From assembly GCA_965262745.1 (NCBI GenBank), contig OZ253558.1, forward strand, positions 496,001-560,000: DNA of 64,000 bases, in the 5' to 3' direction. The notes under the pieces are model-generated. The model saw only the letters and a program-made list of their open reading frames with translations, was not told the DNA's origin and did not search any database. The stretch is from JAJECS01 sp965262745 (GTDB lineage: Bacteria; Chloroflexota; UBA11872). A program made the position numbers and the translations under genes. Shown in pieces: positions 8,051-16,812 of this stretch. The stretch's first letter is position 1. Every line of letters begins with the position of its first letter.

Positions 8051-9616
8051 ATGGCCGACCTCGACTCAACCGAGCTCCATATTCGCGACACGCCGCAGTA
8101 CTTCTTCGATACCGGCATGATCGAGGAAGTCCAGAACATCACCCGGACCGTGCATAGCCCGGAGATGTTCGACGGCAACCCCGTGATGACCAAGGACAAG
8201 CCGTGGGAGCACATGGTCAACCTGCACGCCGACGACTACAAGGTCTGGCGTGACGACGACGGGGTTTTCCACCTCCTCTACAGCGACTTCGACATCGACC
8301 AGGAGAAGGTCGCACGCGAGGGCGGCACGGGCATCGATGCCGACAACAGCCGATTTCGCGTCTGCTACGCGCGCTCCGAGGACGGCGTCACCTGGGTGAA
8401 GCCACCCATGGGAATCCTGGAGATGGACGGCCACGACACCAACGTCGTGATGGGAAACGCCACGGTTGGCAACGTGTGGGGGCTGGCGCCGCTCGACGAT
8501 CCGCTGGAGACCGATCCCGCGCGCCGTTACAAGGCGATCTACGAGATCGGGCCGCCCGGATTTCGTGTCGCGAATGAGCTGCCCGGCGCAAACGTTCGGC
8601 GCGCGTACTCCGCCGACAGCATTCACTGGACGACCTATGACGAGCCGCCCATGTTCGAGGGATTGGGGGCGAAGCAGGGCGACAGCATCTACCCGTTCTT
8701 CGATCCGTCCACGCGCACGTACAACATCCTTACGCGCCACCCCTGGATGGAGATGGCGCCGCGGCCGCGGCTGGGGCTGATAGAGAAAGCCATTGCCGGC
8801 GGCTCGACCACCGACCCGGCGCACGGCCTCTCCAATCGACGCGGGATGCGGCGCATCTTCCAATCGCAGAGCCGGGACTTCCACTACTGGAGCGAGCCGC
8901 GCTTGGCCCTGGCGCCAGACCCGGAGCTGGACAACCTGGACGACTCGTTCTACAGCATGCGGCCCTACCGGCTCGGCAGCCATTGGGTAGCGTTCTTGGG
9001 CGTATTGAGCATGAACACATACACGCTGTTTCCGCAGCTTGCCTTCAGCCGCGACGCCCGGTCTTGGGATCGTCTGCGACCCACGCACCCGTGGATCGGG
9101 AGCGGCGGAAAGGGATCCTTCTACGAGTTCACCGTGGCCGCGCCGCACATGGTGGACGTGGGCGATGAATCGTGGCTGTATTTCGGCGGCGTCGGTGGGA
9201 GGTCCGTCGGAGACCGCGACTCCTACGCGCTCGGCCTGGGCAAGCTGCGGCGGCATGGCTTCGTCTCGGTTGGGACCAACGACTTGCACGAGGGCATGTT
9301 GCTGACGGAGGCGTTCATTGCGCCTGGTGATCGGCTGGTCATCAACGCCGCCTGCGGCCCACAGGGCTTCATCAAAGTCGAGGCCGCGGACGTGACCTAC
9401 ACGGTGATGCCAGGACGCTCAGCGGCGGACTGCGACGTGTTCACGGGTGACTCAATCGAGCACGTCGTGACTTGGGGCGGCGACCCAACGCTGCCCCTGC
9501 CGAAAGGCACGGACTCGGGGACGGTCTATCCCACGTTCATCCCCCATCGTCACCTGCGCTTCTACATGCACGACGCGCAACTCTACTCGTTTCAGATCAC
9601 CAGCTCGGAGGACTGA
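8051..9616 (+). CDS. Five-bladed beta-propeller protein, glycosidase-like (paralogue 2)
   Basis: This 521-residue protein is the same length as, and by eye about nine residues in ten identical to, the product of the gene at 4559. Differences cluster in two places: around residues 80-125 (for example VAREGGTGIDADNSR against ARRTGGTLIDYDISR) and around 380-395 (GVGGRSVGDRD against AAGGTSSENRS). The latter could be substrate-facing loops. The frame is open for 92 codons upstream, but the start is placed at ATG 8051 because the paralogue begins there and similarity stops there. Duplicate retention with local divergence suggests related but not identical substrates. Function is inferred from fold and context only. 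Confidence 0.85.
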   Translation: MADLDSTELHIRDTPQYFFDTGMIEEVQNITRTVHSPEMFDGNPVMTKDKPWEHMVNLHADDYKVWRDDDGVFHLLYSDFDIDQEKVAREGGTGIDADNSRFRVCYARSEDGVTWVKPPMGILEMDGHDTNVVMGNATVGNVWGLAPLDDPLETDPARRYKAIYEIGPPGFRVANELPGANVRRAYSADSIHWTTYDEPPMFEGLGAKQGDSIYPFFDPSTRTYNILTRHPWMEMAPRPRLGLIEKAIAGGSTTDPAHGLSNRRGMRRIFQSQSRDFHYWSEPRLALAPDPELDNLDDSFYSMRPYRLGSHWVAFLGVLSMNTYTLFPQLAFSRDARSWDRLRPTHPWIGSGGKGSFYEFTVAAPHMVDVGDESWLYFGGVGGRSVGDRDSYALGLGKLRRHGFVSVGTNDLHEGMLLTEAFIAPGDRLVINAACGPQGFIKVEAADVTYTVMPGRSAADCDVFTGDSIEHVVTWGGDPTLPLPKGTDSGTVYPTFIPHRHLRFYMHDAQLYSFQITSSED

Positions 9617-9653
9617 TCCGAGCCCGGGGCTGGGGCCAACGCGCGCTCGTAGT

Positions 9654-10319
9654 ATGGAGCGGGATTCGCTCGATCAGCGCCGGAGAGCCGATTCATACCT
9701 TGAGAAGCACGTGACCAGCGATCGATTCGCCTGGATCGCTTGGGGGTTCGTGGCCGCGGCGATCGCGGCGCTCTTGACGATTGGGGTGCGGTCGGCGGGG
9801 TGGGTCGTCCCCATATTCCTCATCGTGACCGGGCTGGTGGGGATGATCCTGGGCATCAACACGGCGAAGCGCCTGCGAGTGCGCTGGGCGGTGCACTTGT
9901 CGATAGGCCTCCTGGCCGGTGCGCTGGGTGTGGTCGTGCCCTTGGCTTTCGTCGTGTCGGTGGACACCGCTCACCCCGAGCGCACCATCTGGGGGCGTGG
10001 CTGGTATCAGAACTTGCTCGGGCCCGGGTCCAAATACGTCGTGACGGCCAAACGGTTTCACCCGGACATAGAGAATCTCGGATGCGTCAGCTACCGCATA
10101 TCCCCCGACGAGGAAGCGGAGACTTGCTTCCGCCTCCAAGAAGACCTCGCGGGATTCGTTGACAAGGACCCGGCGACCAGCGCGGACTTCCTTTCGTGCC
10201 ACGGCTGGTCGCGGGGCGTGCTCCTCGGGTCGGTGGTGCGACGTCGAAGCACGTTTGACAGCATCAGCGTTGGCGATCCTCTGCCGGACTGCTGGCGGCA
10301 GGGTATTGCGAGCCGATAA
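9654..10319 (+). CDS. Hypothetical membrane protein, three predicted helices
   Basis: This 221-residue frame encodes a charged N-terminus, then three hydrophobic helices at roughly residues 26-46 (WIAWGFVAAAIAALLTIGV), 50-71 (VVPIFLIVTGLVGMILGI) and 80-105 (IGLLAGALGVVVPLAFVVSV). A soluble C-terminal half of about 110 residues with four cysteines follows. No family is recognised. It sits 37 bases after propeller gene 2 on the same strand and may be co-transcribed with it. The start is uncertain: no good ribosome-binding site precedes the ATG, and GTG at 9711 is an alternative. It may be a real lineage-specific gene. Confidence 0.55.
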   Translation: MERDSLDQRRRADSYLEKHVTSDRFAWIAWGFVAAAIAALLTIGVRSAGWVVPIFLIVTGLVGMILGINTAKRLRVRWAVHLSIGLLAGALGVVVPLAFVVSVDTAHPERTIWGRGWYQNLLGPGSKYVVTAKRFHPDIENLGCVSYRISPDEEAETCFRLQEDLAGFVDKDPATSADFLSCHGWSRGVLLGSVVRRRSTFDSISVGDPLPDCWRQGIASR

Positions 10320-10456
10320 ACCGAGGGCAGCTCGGATCCAGCCGCGGTGTCGCCAAAAACGCGCTAGGTTCGACGGTGAGCCACCGCCAGTGCGTCAGTG
10401 GGGCGATTCATCCCGATCACTGCGTCGCCGATGAGCCCAAGGAGAGCGAGCCCGCC

Positions 10457-11638
10457 ATGACCATCACCGACGTCAAGACCTATCTGCCGTGGGGCGGGTC
10501 GCGCGCCGAGACCATCGTCAAGGTCGAGACCGACACGGGCCTCGAGGGATGGGGCTGCTCCGGCATGTCCGCGCGAGAGTGGGCGGTCGAGGGCGCCGTG
10601 CGGCACTACCGTGATTTCCTGGTCGGGCGCGACCCGATGCAAATCGGGGCCCTGTGGCAAGAGCTTTACCGCAGCCAGTATTTCGAGGGCGGGCGGGTGC
10701 TCACCGCAGCCATTTCGGCTATCGACATCGCCCTGTACGACCTGAAGGGCAAGGCGCTGGGCGTGCCCGTCTACGAGCTCCTTGGCGGCAAGCATCGCGA
10801 CTTCGTGCCGGGCTTCGCCACCGCTTCCGCGCCCTATGGCCCAAAGCTGGTCGACGACGTCCTACAGCTGCAAGCAGAGGGCTGGCCGGCCATCCGGCTG
10901 GGTCTGGGCACCGCCGATGCCGGCGAGGACGGGCGGCTCTTCGAACCGCGTGAGTCCATCGGCCTGACCGCGGAGTGGGTGGTCCGCGTGCGCGAAGCGC
11001 TCGGCCAGGCGCCGGTGCTGGGCCTTGACTACCACCACCGCTTGACGGTGGCCGAAGCGGCGTCGTTCTGCCAGCGGCTCCCACCCGCGGCGCTCGACTT
11101 TCTGGAGGAGCCGATCCGCGACCAGACCCCCGAGGCCTACGCAACGCTGCGCTCGATGACCGAAGTTCCCTTCGCCATCGGCGAGGAGTTCGAGAGCAAG
11201 TGGCAAGCGCTGCCCTATATCGAGCGCGGGCTGGCGAACTTCATGCGCATCGACATCTGCAACGTCGGCGGATTCACGGAAGCGATGAAAGTCGCCGCCT
11301 GGTGCGAGGCGCACTACATCGACGTCATGCCGCACAATCCCGTCGGCCCGTTGTGCACGGCCGCGTCGGTGCACTTCCTGGCAGCTATCCCCAACTGCTC
11401 CTGGCTCGAAGTGCGCACGCCACCGCGCGGGCCGTGGGGCGAGGACCATTCCGACACGGTGCCCGAACGCCGCGCAATCTATCCCACGCAAGTCGAGCTC
11501 GACGGGACGTGGTACCCGCTGCCCACGGAGCCGGGATTGGGCATTGAGGTTGACGAGGATCTCGCGGCGAGCCAGGAACTGCGCCCCTGGAACTCGACGC
11601 TACTCCACCGACGCGACGGCTCGTATACAAACTTCTAG
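10457..11638 (+). CDS. Enolase-superfamily sugar acid dehydratase, galactonate dehydratase-like
   Basis: This 393-residue protein is a mandelate racemase/muconate lactonizing-type enzyme. Candidate Mg ligands are Asp191 (LGLDYHHR), Glu217 (FLEEP) and Glu243 (IGEEF); candidate bases are His193 and His293 (MPHNP). The spacings D-x-H, +26, +52 and +102 equal those I recall for Escherichia coli DgoD (D183, H185, E209, E235, H285). This argues for dehydration of an aldonic acid to a 2-keto-3-deoxy acid. The start is ATG 10457, behind GGAGAG; the frame is open further upstream to 10376 but lacks similarity there. A TAGGTT element at 10365-10370 may be a -10 box, giving an 80-base leader. It probably acts on sugar acids produced by the neighbouring locus. 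Confidence 0.9.
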   Translation: MTITDVKTYLPWGGSRAETIVKVETDTGLEGWGCSGMSAREWAVEGAVRHYRDFLVGRDPMQIGALWQELYRSQYFEGGRVLTAAISAIDIALYDLKGKALGVPVYELLGGKHRDFVPGFATASAPYGPKLVDDVLQLQAEGWPAIRLGLGTADAGEDGRLFEPRESIGLTAEWVVRVREALGQAPVLGLDYHHRLTVAEAASFCQRLPPAALDFLEEPIRDQTPEAYATLRSMTEVPFAIGEEFESKWQALPYIERGLANFMRIDICNVGGFTEAMKVAAWCEAHYIDVMPHNPVGPLCTAASVHFLAAIPNCSWLEVRTPPRGPWGEDHSDTVPERRAIYPTQVELDGTWYPLPTEPGLGIEVDEDLAASQELRPWNSTLLHRRDGSYTNF

Positions 11639-11698
11639 CTCAGGTTCGGCGGTATGTGGAGGCGGCCTGCCAGGGCCGCGGCGTCGCGGGGCTGCTTG

Positions 11699-12670
11699 CT
11701 AGACGGACGCGCGGACGAGCCGGACGCGCGGATCGATATACGTATACAGCACGTCGACGACGAGATTCATGACCGCGTACAGGATCGCCGCGAGCATCAC
11801 CAGCCCCTGGACGACCGGATAGTCGCGCTGGGTGATGGCGTCGATGAGCTGGAACCCGAGTCCCTGGCGGATGAACACCACTTCGATGATCACCGTGCCG
11901 GCGAGCAGGCCGCCGAACTCCAGCCCGGCGACGGTGACGACGGGGATCAGCGCGTTGCGCAGCGCATGCAGCCAGATCACGGCGCGCTCGCGGAGGCCCT
12001 TGGCGCGCGCCGTGCGGATGTAGTCGCGCGACAGCACGTCCAGCATGGAGGAACGCATCAACCGGGCGAGGATCGCCGACGCGGCCGTGCCCAGCGTGAT
12101 TCCCGGCAGGATGAGTTCCTTGCCGTGGCCGTTGGAGATTGCCGGCAGCCAGCCGAGTCCGACACTAAAGACCATCACCAGCACAACGCCCAGGAAGAAG
12201 CTCGGAACGGAGACGCCGAACACGGCAAAGCCCTGCGCGGCATAGTCCACCCACGTGTGGCTCCGAATTGCCGAGATCACGCCGGCGCTAATGCCGATCA
12301 CGAGCGCGACGGCCATTCCGGCCATCGTTAACTGGATTGTGGCGGGCCAGTGATCGCCGATGATCTCGTTGATCGGGCGCTGCGACCGAATCGATTTGCC
12401 CAAGTCGCCGCGGGCGAAGTTCCACACATAGATGAAGAACTGGTGCACGATGTGCTTGTCGAGATTGAATTCCTTGCGCAGGGCATCGTAGGCGCCCTTT
12501 TGGGTCGGCGTAACGACGAACGAGACGGTGCCGGAGGGATCCTGGGCACCGAGATAGAACAAGTCGACCGGGTCGCCCGGGATCAGGCGCAGGAGGATGA
12601 ACGTCACGATCAGCACTCCCAACACGACCGGAATCGTGTAAAGGAGGCGTCGGGCGATGTATCCACCCAT
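11699..12670 (-). CDS. ABC transporter permease, DppB/OppB type (cassette 2)
   Basis: This 323-residue membrane subunit is paralogous to the product at 3508: MGGYIARRLLYTIPVVLGVL, RLIPGDP, the EAA loop SRDYIRTARAKGLRERAV, and DVLYTYIDPRVRLV are shared. It replaces the cassette-1 periplasmic stretch with a longer one (LFYLGAQDPSGTVSFVVTPTQKG). It is the third gene of a minus-strand cassette in the order C, binding protein, B. It converges on the dehydratase gene at 11638, with 60 bases between their ends and no obvious terminator. Confidence 0.95.
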   Translation of the reverse strand: MGGYIARRLLYTIPVVLGVLIVTFILLRLIPGDPVDLFYLGAQDPSGTVSFVVTPTQKGAYDALRKEFNLDKHIVHQFFIYVWNFARGDLGKSIRSQRPINEIIGDHWPATIQLTMAGMAVALVIGISAGVISAIRSHTWVDYAAQGFAVFGVSVPSFFLGVVLVMVFSVGLGWLPAISNGHGKELILPGITLGTAASAILARLMRSSMLDVLSRDYIRTARAKGLRERAVIWLHALRNALIPVVTVAGLEFGGLLAGTVIIEVVFIRQGLGFQLIDAITQRDYPVVQGLVMLAAILYAVMNLVVDVLYTYIDPRVRLVRASV

Positions 12671-12723
12671 GCCTGCGCCTGATCCCCTCTAGCTACCCAG
12701 CGCTATGCGCCAGTTCCTCTCGG

Positions 12724-14715
12724 CTAGCCAACCCGCTTGTCGTACCAGTCGCTCCAGATCGGCAGCGCGAAGTTGCCGACAAAGAGGTTGCCGCCGACGA
12801 TATCGGTGTTGGCGATCCAGCTGAGGAACTCCGTGACGAACGGAATCATCAGCGCGTTGTCCATGATGATGTGGGACGCACGCTGCCACAGCTCAATCTG
12901 CTTGGCCGGGTCGAACTCGATCCGGGCGCCGTCGAGGAGTGCATCCAGCTCCACGCCTGGCGTGGCCTCTCCGGGCGGGTCGGTGTACATCCAGCGCGAG
13001 TAGGCGCGCCCCGGCAGCCCGTAGACGGACGTGTGGAAGCGGTCCCACAGCACGTCGCCGTCCGGCCCGCCAATGCCCACGTACCCGGCGTGGAAGGCGC
13101 CGTTCTGCATCTGCTCGTTGAACGTGCTGCCTTCCATTCGCGGAATCTGCACCGAGATGCCGAGCGACTGCTCGACGTCGAGCTTGAACAGCTCGCGCAC
13201 GGGGTAGCCGGTGTCCGGGAAGACGATCTCCAGCAACTGGCCTTCCGCGTTGTAACGGAAGCCGTCGTCGCCCAGCGTCCAGCCGGCGGCGTCGAGCCGC
13301 GCTTGCGCCTTGGACACGTCGAAGGTGTATAGGTCGTTGACCTCCGGGTTGTAGCCCTTGACGGCCTCCGACGTCAGGCAGTTGCTGACGACCACCGGCG
13401 GCACGCCGCCGTTGGCGCGCACGGTGACCGTCCGGCGGTCAATGCCCTCGATCATCGCGCGGCGGACCTCAACGTCGTCCGTCGGGAATAGTTGGGTGTT
13501 GATCGGCATGTACTGCGGCATGCCCTCGTTCAAGATGCCCAGGACCCGGAAGCTTGGGTTCGTCGAGATGCGCTGCACGTGCGGGAACACGAAATGGAGC
13601 AGGAAGCTGACCTCGCCCGCTTCCATCGCGTTGATCCGCGCCGTGCTGTCGTTCGACAGGACCTTCCCCACGGCTCGATCCGCGTACGCGGGTCCCTGGT
13701 TCGCGGAATACCACGGCGCCCAGCCGTACTTGTCGAACCGCGTGCCGACGAGCTCGACGTTGTCGGTCCAGCTTTCGAACTTGAAGGGGCCGGTGCCGAT
13801 CGGGTTGAAGTCGAAGTCCGCGCCCATCTCCTTGGCCACCAGCGGCCACGGCCGATAGCCGCGGGTTAGCGGCTTGAGGAAGATCGCGTTTGGAATCTTG
13901 GTGAAGAAGTCGACCGTAAAGTCGTCGACTTTCTCGACCCGATCAAGCTCGTTCGCGAATCCGACGATGCCGCCGCGAACGATGCTTTCGTCGAAAATCT
14001 CCTCAAAGTTCGAGATCACAGTGTCCGCGTTGAACGGCTCGTCATTGTGGAAGACCACGTCGTTGCGCAGACGAAGGCGCCATTGCGTGCGGTCGTCTTG
14101 AACCTCCGCGCCGGCGGCCAGGAGTGGGGCGAAGTCGTTTCCCGCGCCCAGCACGTACAGCGGCTCATGGATCATGTTGCCGATTTCAACCGATGCACGG
14201 CTGGCGGCGCGCAGCGGGTGATAGCTGTTGGCGTTGCCGAACGTCGGGTAGCTCACCTCGCCGCCGACGGTTGGGTCGTACGGGCCAAGCGGAATGACGT
14301 CGGGGTAGCTGAAGACGTTGATGCCGGGAACCAGCTCCTGGGCACGCTCGACAAACTTCTCCTGGATCACGACCTTCTCGAGGACCTTCTCGACGACGAC
14401 TTCCTTGATGACTTCCTGGGTGACGATCCTCTCGACCTCAACCTCTTTGATCGTCTCGACCGGGACTTCCTTGATCGTCTCGACCTGGACTTCCTTGATC
14501 ACGACGGTTTCGACCGGGATTTCCTTGGTGACCAAGACTTCGACCGGGACTTCCTTGATCACCTCTTTGATCTCGGTGACCGTAACCGTCACGGTCTTCT
14601 CGACGACCTCGGCCTCGCCGCACGCGGCAAGCGCCGCCGCGCCCACGCCACCGGCGAGGGCTACCAGCCCCCCGCGCATGACCTGGCGCCGCGTGACTAT
14701 TCCCCTACTCCCCAT
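12724..14715 (-). CDS. ABC transporter substrate-binding lipoprotein, family 5 (cassette 2)
   Basis: This 663-residue solute-binding protein begins with an Arg-Arg signal (VTRRQVMRGG) and lipobox LAAC (Cys32). Residues about 34-127 form a Val/Glu stalk roughly 90 residues long, against about 65 in the cassette-1 protein. Motifs such as VPVETVVIKEVQVE recur with a period near 11. The SBP_bac_5 domain follows, with FNPIGTGPFKFESW and VELVGTRFDKYGWAPW. Start at ATG 14715 is supported by AGGGGAGG just upstream. It pairs with the permeases on either side. Pocket divergence from cassette 1 is expected but cannot be interpreted from sequence alone. Confidence 0.95.
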   Translation of the reverse strand: MGSRGIVTRRQVMRGGLVALAGGVGAAALAACGEAEVVEKTVTVTVTEIKEVIKEVPVEVLVTKEIPVETVVIKEVQVETIKEVPVETIKEVEVERIVTQEVIKEVVVEKVLEKVVIQEKFVERAQELVPGINVFSYPDVIPLGPYDPTVGGEVSYPTFGNANSYHPLRAASRASVEIGNMIHEPLYVLGAGNDFAPLLAAGAEVQDDRTQWRLRLRNDVVFHNDEPFNADTVISNFEEIFDESIVRGGIVGFANELDRVEKVDDFTVDFFTKIPNAIFLKPLTRGYRPWPLVAKEMGADFDFNPIGTGPFKFESWTDNVELVGTRFDKYGWAPWYSANQGPAYADRAVGKVLSNDSTARINAMEAGEVSFLLHFVFPHVQRISTNPSFRVLGILNEGMPQYMPINTQLFPTDDVEVRRAMIEGIDRRTVTVRANGGVPPVVVSNCLTSEAVKGYNPEVNDLYTFDVSKAQARLDAAGWTLGDDGFRYNAEGQLLEIVFPDTGYPVRELFKLDVEQSLGISVQIPRMEGSTFNEQMQNGAFHAGYVGIGGPDGDVLWDRFHTSVYGLPGRAYSRWMYTDPPGEATPGVELDALLDGARIEFDPAKQIELWQRASHIIMDNALMIPFVTEFLSWIANTDIVGGNLFVGNFALPIWSDWYDKRVG

Positions 14716-14814
14716 CTAAGACCTCCCCTGACGATCACTCACCGTCCGCAGCGCTCACCGGCTCGGACGGCGCGAAATGCCTCTGCAGGCACAATTCCCA
14801 TTGACTTGCGCATC

Positions 14815-15756
14815 TTACTGCGCCCATGCGCTGGCCTGCGGATCGAGTGCCTCGCGCAGACCATCGCCGACCATATTAACCGACAGAACGGTGACGGCGA
14901 TAGCTAACCCGTTGGAGGTCGATACCCACCACGCCGTCCGGAGATAGGCGCGGGATTGATTCAACTCGCTGCCCCACTCGGGAGTTGGCGGGTCGGCTGC
15001 CAGTCCGAGGAAGCCCAGCGCGGACGCGGCGAGGATCGCGCCGCCGAGGCCCAACGTCACCATGATCAGGATCGGGCTCAACACGTTGGGCAGGATGTGC
15101 TGCAAGATGATGCGTGAATCGCGCAGGCCGGTGGCCTGGGCGGCGCGGATATAGACGAGCTCTCGCGTGGCCAGCGTGGCGCCGCGGACGACGCGCCCAT
15201 AGCCGGGAATTCCCGCGAGCCCCAGGGCCACCATGGCGTTAAACAGGCTCGGTCCAAGCGACGCCAAGATCGCAATCGCCAGCAATATTCCCGGGAAGGC
15301 CAGCATCACGTCGATGATCCGGCTGATCACCTGGTCGATCCAGCCGCCGAAGTAGCCGGCGGCGAGACCGATCAGCGTGCCGGCAACGCTTGCGATGGCG
15401 ACCGCGAAGAAGCCGATCCGCAGCGACACGCGGGCGCCGCGGACCACGCGGCTGAAAACATCGCGTCCGATGTCGTCAGTGCCCATCAGGTGGCCGTCGG
15501 TCAGCGGCGGCAGCCATTTCTTGGTCTGTAGCTCATCGAAGCTGAAGAAGATGTCCTCGGGCTCAATGGCGACGACGTCCGCGAATATCGCGCCCAGGCT
15601 GATGATGATCAGGATCGCCAGCCCGACGACAGCCGCTTTGTGGCGGCGAAAGCGACGCAGGGACATTTGCCACTCGCTGCGCGGCGGCCGCAGGGCCAAG
15701 GCGTCTTCCGCTTGCTCGACGGGCGACCCTGTCAGGGCACCGGTTGACACGTGCAC
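14815..15756 (-). CDS. ABC transporter permease, DppC/OppC type (cassette 2)
   Basis: This 313-residue membrane subunit is the first gene of cassette 2 and a paralogue of the product at 433. It shares the block MGTDDIGRDVFSRVVRGARV, the EAA loop YIRAAQATGLRDSRIILQH, and the ending DGLREALDPQASAWA. The latter is nearly letter-for-letter the cassette-1 ending, so the two cassettes are old duplicates. The first helix is near residues 40-60. The ATPases are not encoded in the window. Confidence 0.95.
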   Translation of the reverse strand: MHVSTGALTGSPVEQAEDALALRPPRSEWQMSLRRFRRHKAAVVGLAILIIISLGAIFADVVAIEPEDIFFSFDELQTKKWLPPLTDGHLMGTDDIGRDVFSRVVRGARVSLRIGFFAVAIASVAGTLIGLAAGYFGGWIDQVISRIIDVMLAFPGILLAIAILASLGPSLFNAMVALGLAGIPGYGRVVRGATLATRELVYIRAAQATGLRDSRIILQHILPNVLSPILIMVTLGLGGAILAASALGFLGLAADPPTPEWGSELNQSRAYLRTAWWVSTSNGLAIAVTVLSVNMVGDGLREALDPQASAWAQ

Positions 15757-16190
15757 TTCCTCGCCGGTCTACGCTTGGTGGGCGTCGCCACGGCCCCGTA
15801 CTTTGGATGGACCAAATCTCGCGTCACCGCGGCTGCGTTGATGGACACAACGCAGCCGCTGGGCTCGCTGGACGCAAGCCGTCACGCTCGTGTGGAACGT
15901 AAGCCGTGGCGTGTGATCGTGTCAACCGATGCGGCGACCAGCTTGCGCGGGTGGCTCACCATCTGGCAGCCCTCTCAGTGTGCCGCGTTCCAGCATTGAT
16001 CGGATGAAGTCCGCAGGAAACGGCTGCTTGCGTCGGTCGCTCGAGTGAATGCCAGGGGCCATCGGCCGTGCCAATGCGGCACGGCCACTCTTGGTATTCC
16101 GGGCCTGCCGCCGCTTGTGCGGGTCTCGTGGCCGCTGGCCGATGCGTAGTTGCCCAGGTCAAGCAGTTCATCGCCCACCAGCACGCGGTA
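15757..16190. other. Gap between divergent cassette 2 and the decayed third cassette
   Basis: No intact gene is visible in these 434 bases. The left part must contain the promoter for the minus-strand cassette starting at 15756. It includes a 12-bp perfect inverted repeat at 15829-15859. The right part, from roughly 16010, may hold unrecognisable debris of the third transporter cassette, because clear binding-protein sequence emerges at 16191. Confidence 0.5.
15829..15859. repeat. Perfect 12-bp inverted repeat upstream of cassette 2
   Basis: GCGGCTGCGTTG at 15829-15840 and CAACGCAGCCGC at 15848-15859 are exact reverse complements around a 7-base spacer. The centre lies about 88 bases upstream of the DppC-type start codon on the minus strand. 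It could be an operator for a dimeric repressor or a stem-loop. There is no T-run on either side, so a terminator is less likely. Confidence 0.7.
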
Positions 16191-16318
16191 GTCGCGTCGC
16201 CGAAGGCCATCCAGGAGATGGGCGCGGAGCGTGATCGCCACCCGGTCGGCACCGGCCCGTTCAAGTTCGGCGAGTGACAAGACGACGTGAAGATCGTTGG
16301 CGAGCGCTTCGATAAGTG
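16191..16318 (+). pseudogene. Remnant of a substrate-binding protein gene (third cassette)
   Basis: Translation gives VASPKAIQEMGAERDRHPV, then GTGPFKFGE, a stop, then QDDVKIVGERFDKWAW. This aligns with the middle of the two intact binding proteins (ASPTAITEMGEDFERNPVGTGPYSF in cassette 1; FKFESWTDNVELVGTRFDKYGW in cassette 2). TGA at 16275-16277 stands where the intact proteins have TGG (Trp). Everything before and after this ~43-residue island is gone, and it runs directly into a permease fragment in another frame. It looks closer to cassette 2. Confidence 0.85.
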
Positions 16319-16711
16319 GGCTTGGCCGCCTCGGCCACGCTGGCGCGACTCACCCGCTCATCGATGCTCGACGTGCTCTCGCGCGATTACGTGCGCCTTG
16401 CGCGGTCGAAAGGACTGCGTGAGCGCGTGGTCGTGATGGGGCACGCGTTGCGCAATGCCCTGGTTCCTGTGGTCACCGTCATCGGCCTGGAGTTTGGCGG
16501 CTTGCTGGCCGGCGCAGTGATCATCGAGGCCGTGTTCCATCGGCAGGGGCTGGGACTTCGACTTATCGACGCCATCATCGACCGCGACTATCCGGTCGTT
16601 CAGGGGCTGGTCCTGATGTCAGCCGTCATCTACGCCGTGGTGAACCTGCTCGTTGACGTGCTGTATACGTATATCGACCCGCGGGTACGTCTCGAAACGA
16701 CCGGGTCCTAG
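16316..16711 (+). pseudogene. Truncated DppB-type permease fragment (third cassette)
   Basis: The open frame of 131 codons encodes only the last ~40% of a DppB permease: LAASATLARLTRSSMLDV, an intact EAA loop (SRDYVRLARSKGLRERV) and the ending DVLYTYIDPRVRLE. The first ~190 residues, including the first helices, are missing. The frame opens with GTG formed at the junction with the binding-protein remnant, and no ribosome-binding site is evident. DAIIDRDYPVVQG and LLAGAVIIE resemble cassette 2 more than cassette 1. A single deletion from mid-binding protein to mid-permease explains the structure. It is unlikely to be functional. Confidence 0.88.
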
Positions 16712-16718
16712 CGCCACG

Positions 16719-16742
16719 CGCGGGGCGATTAGGAACCCCGCG
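16719..16742. repeat. Short GC hairpin after the permease fragment
   Basis: CGCGGGG at 16719-16725 and CCCCGCG at 16736-16742 form a perfect 7-bp stem with a 10-base loop just past the fragment's TAG. There is no T-run. It may be a relic of the original cassette end or a weak terminator. Confidence 0.45.
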
Positions 16743-16812
16743 GTCGCAATCTGTCCCCGCGGTAGCCGGATGTGCCAGCATGGGACGCGGCAGCTGCTGG
16801 GTGGATCGTCAA

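Noticed and set aside
15751..15999. An 82-codon plus-strand frame in the gap beside cassette 2.
   Set aside because: It overlaps the start of the minus-strand permease gene, crosses the 12-bp palindrome and shows no protein-like features.
16316..16711. A functional short permease gene.
   Set aside because: Only the C-terminal ~40% of the family is present, the GTG arises at a deletion junction, and no ribosome-binding site is visible.
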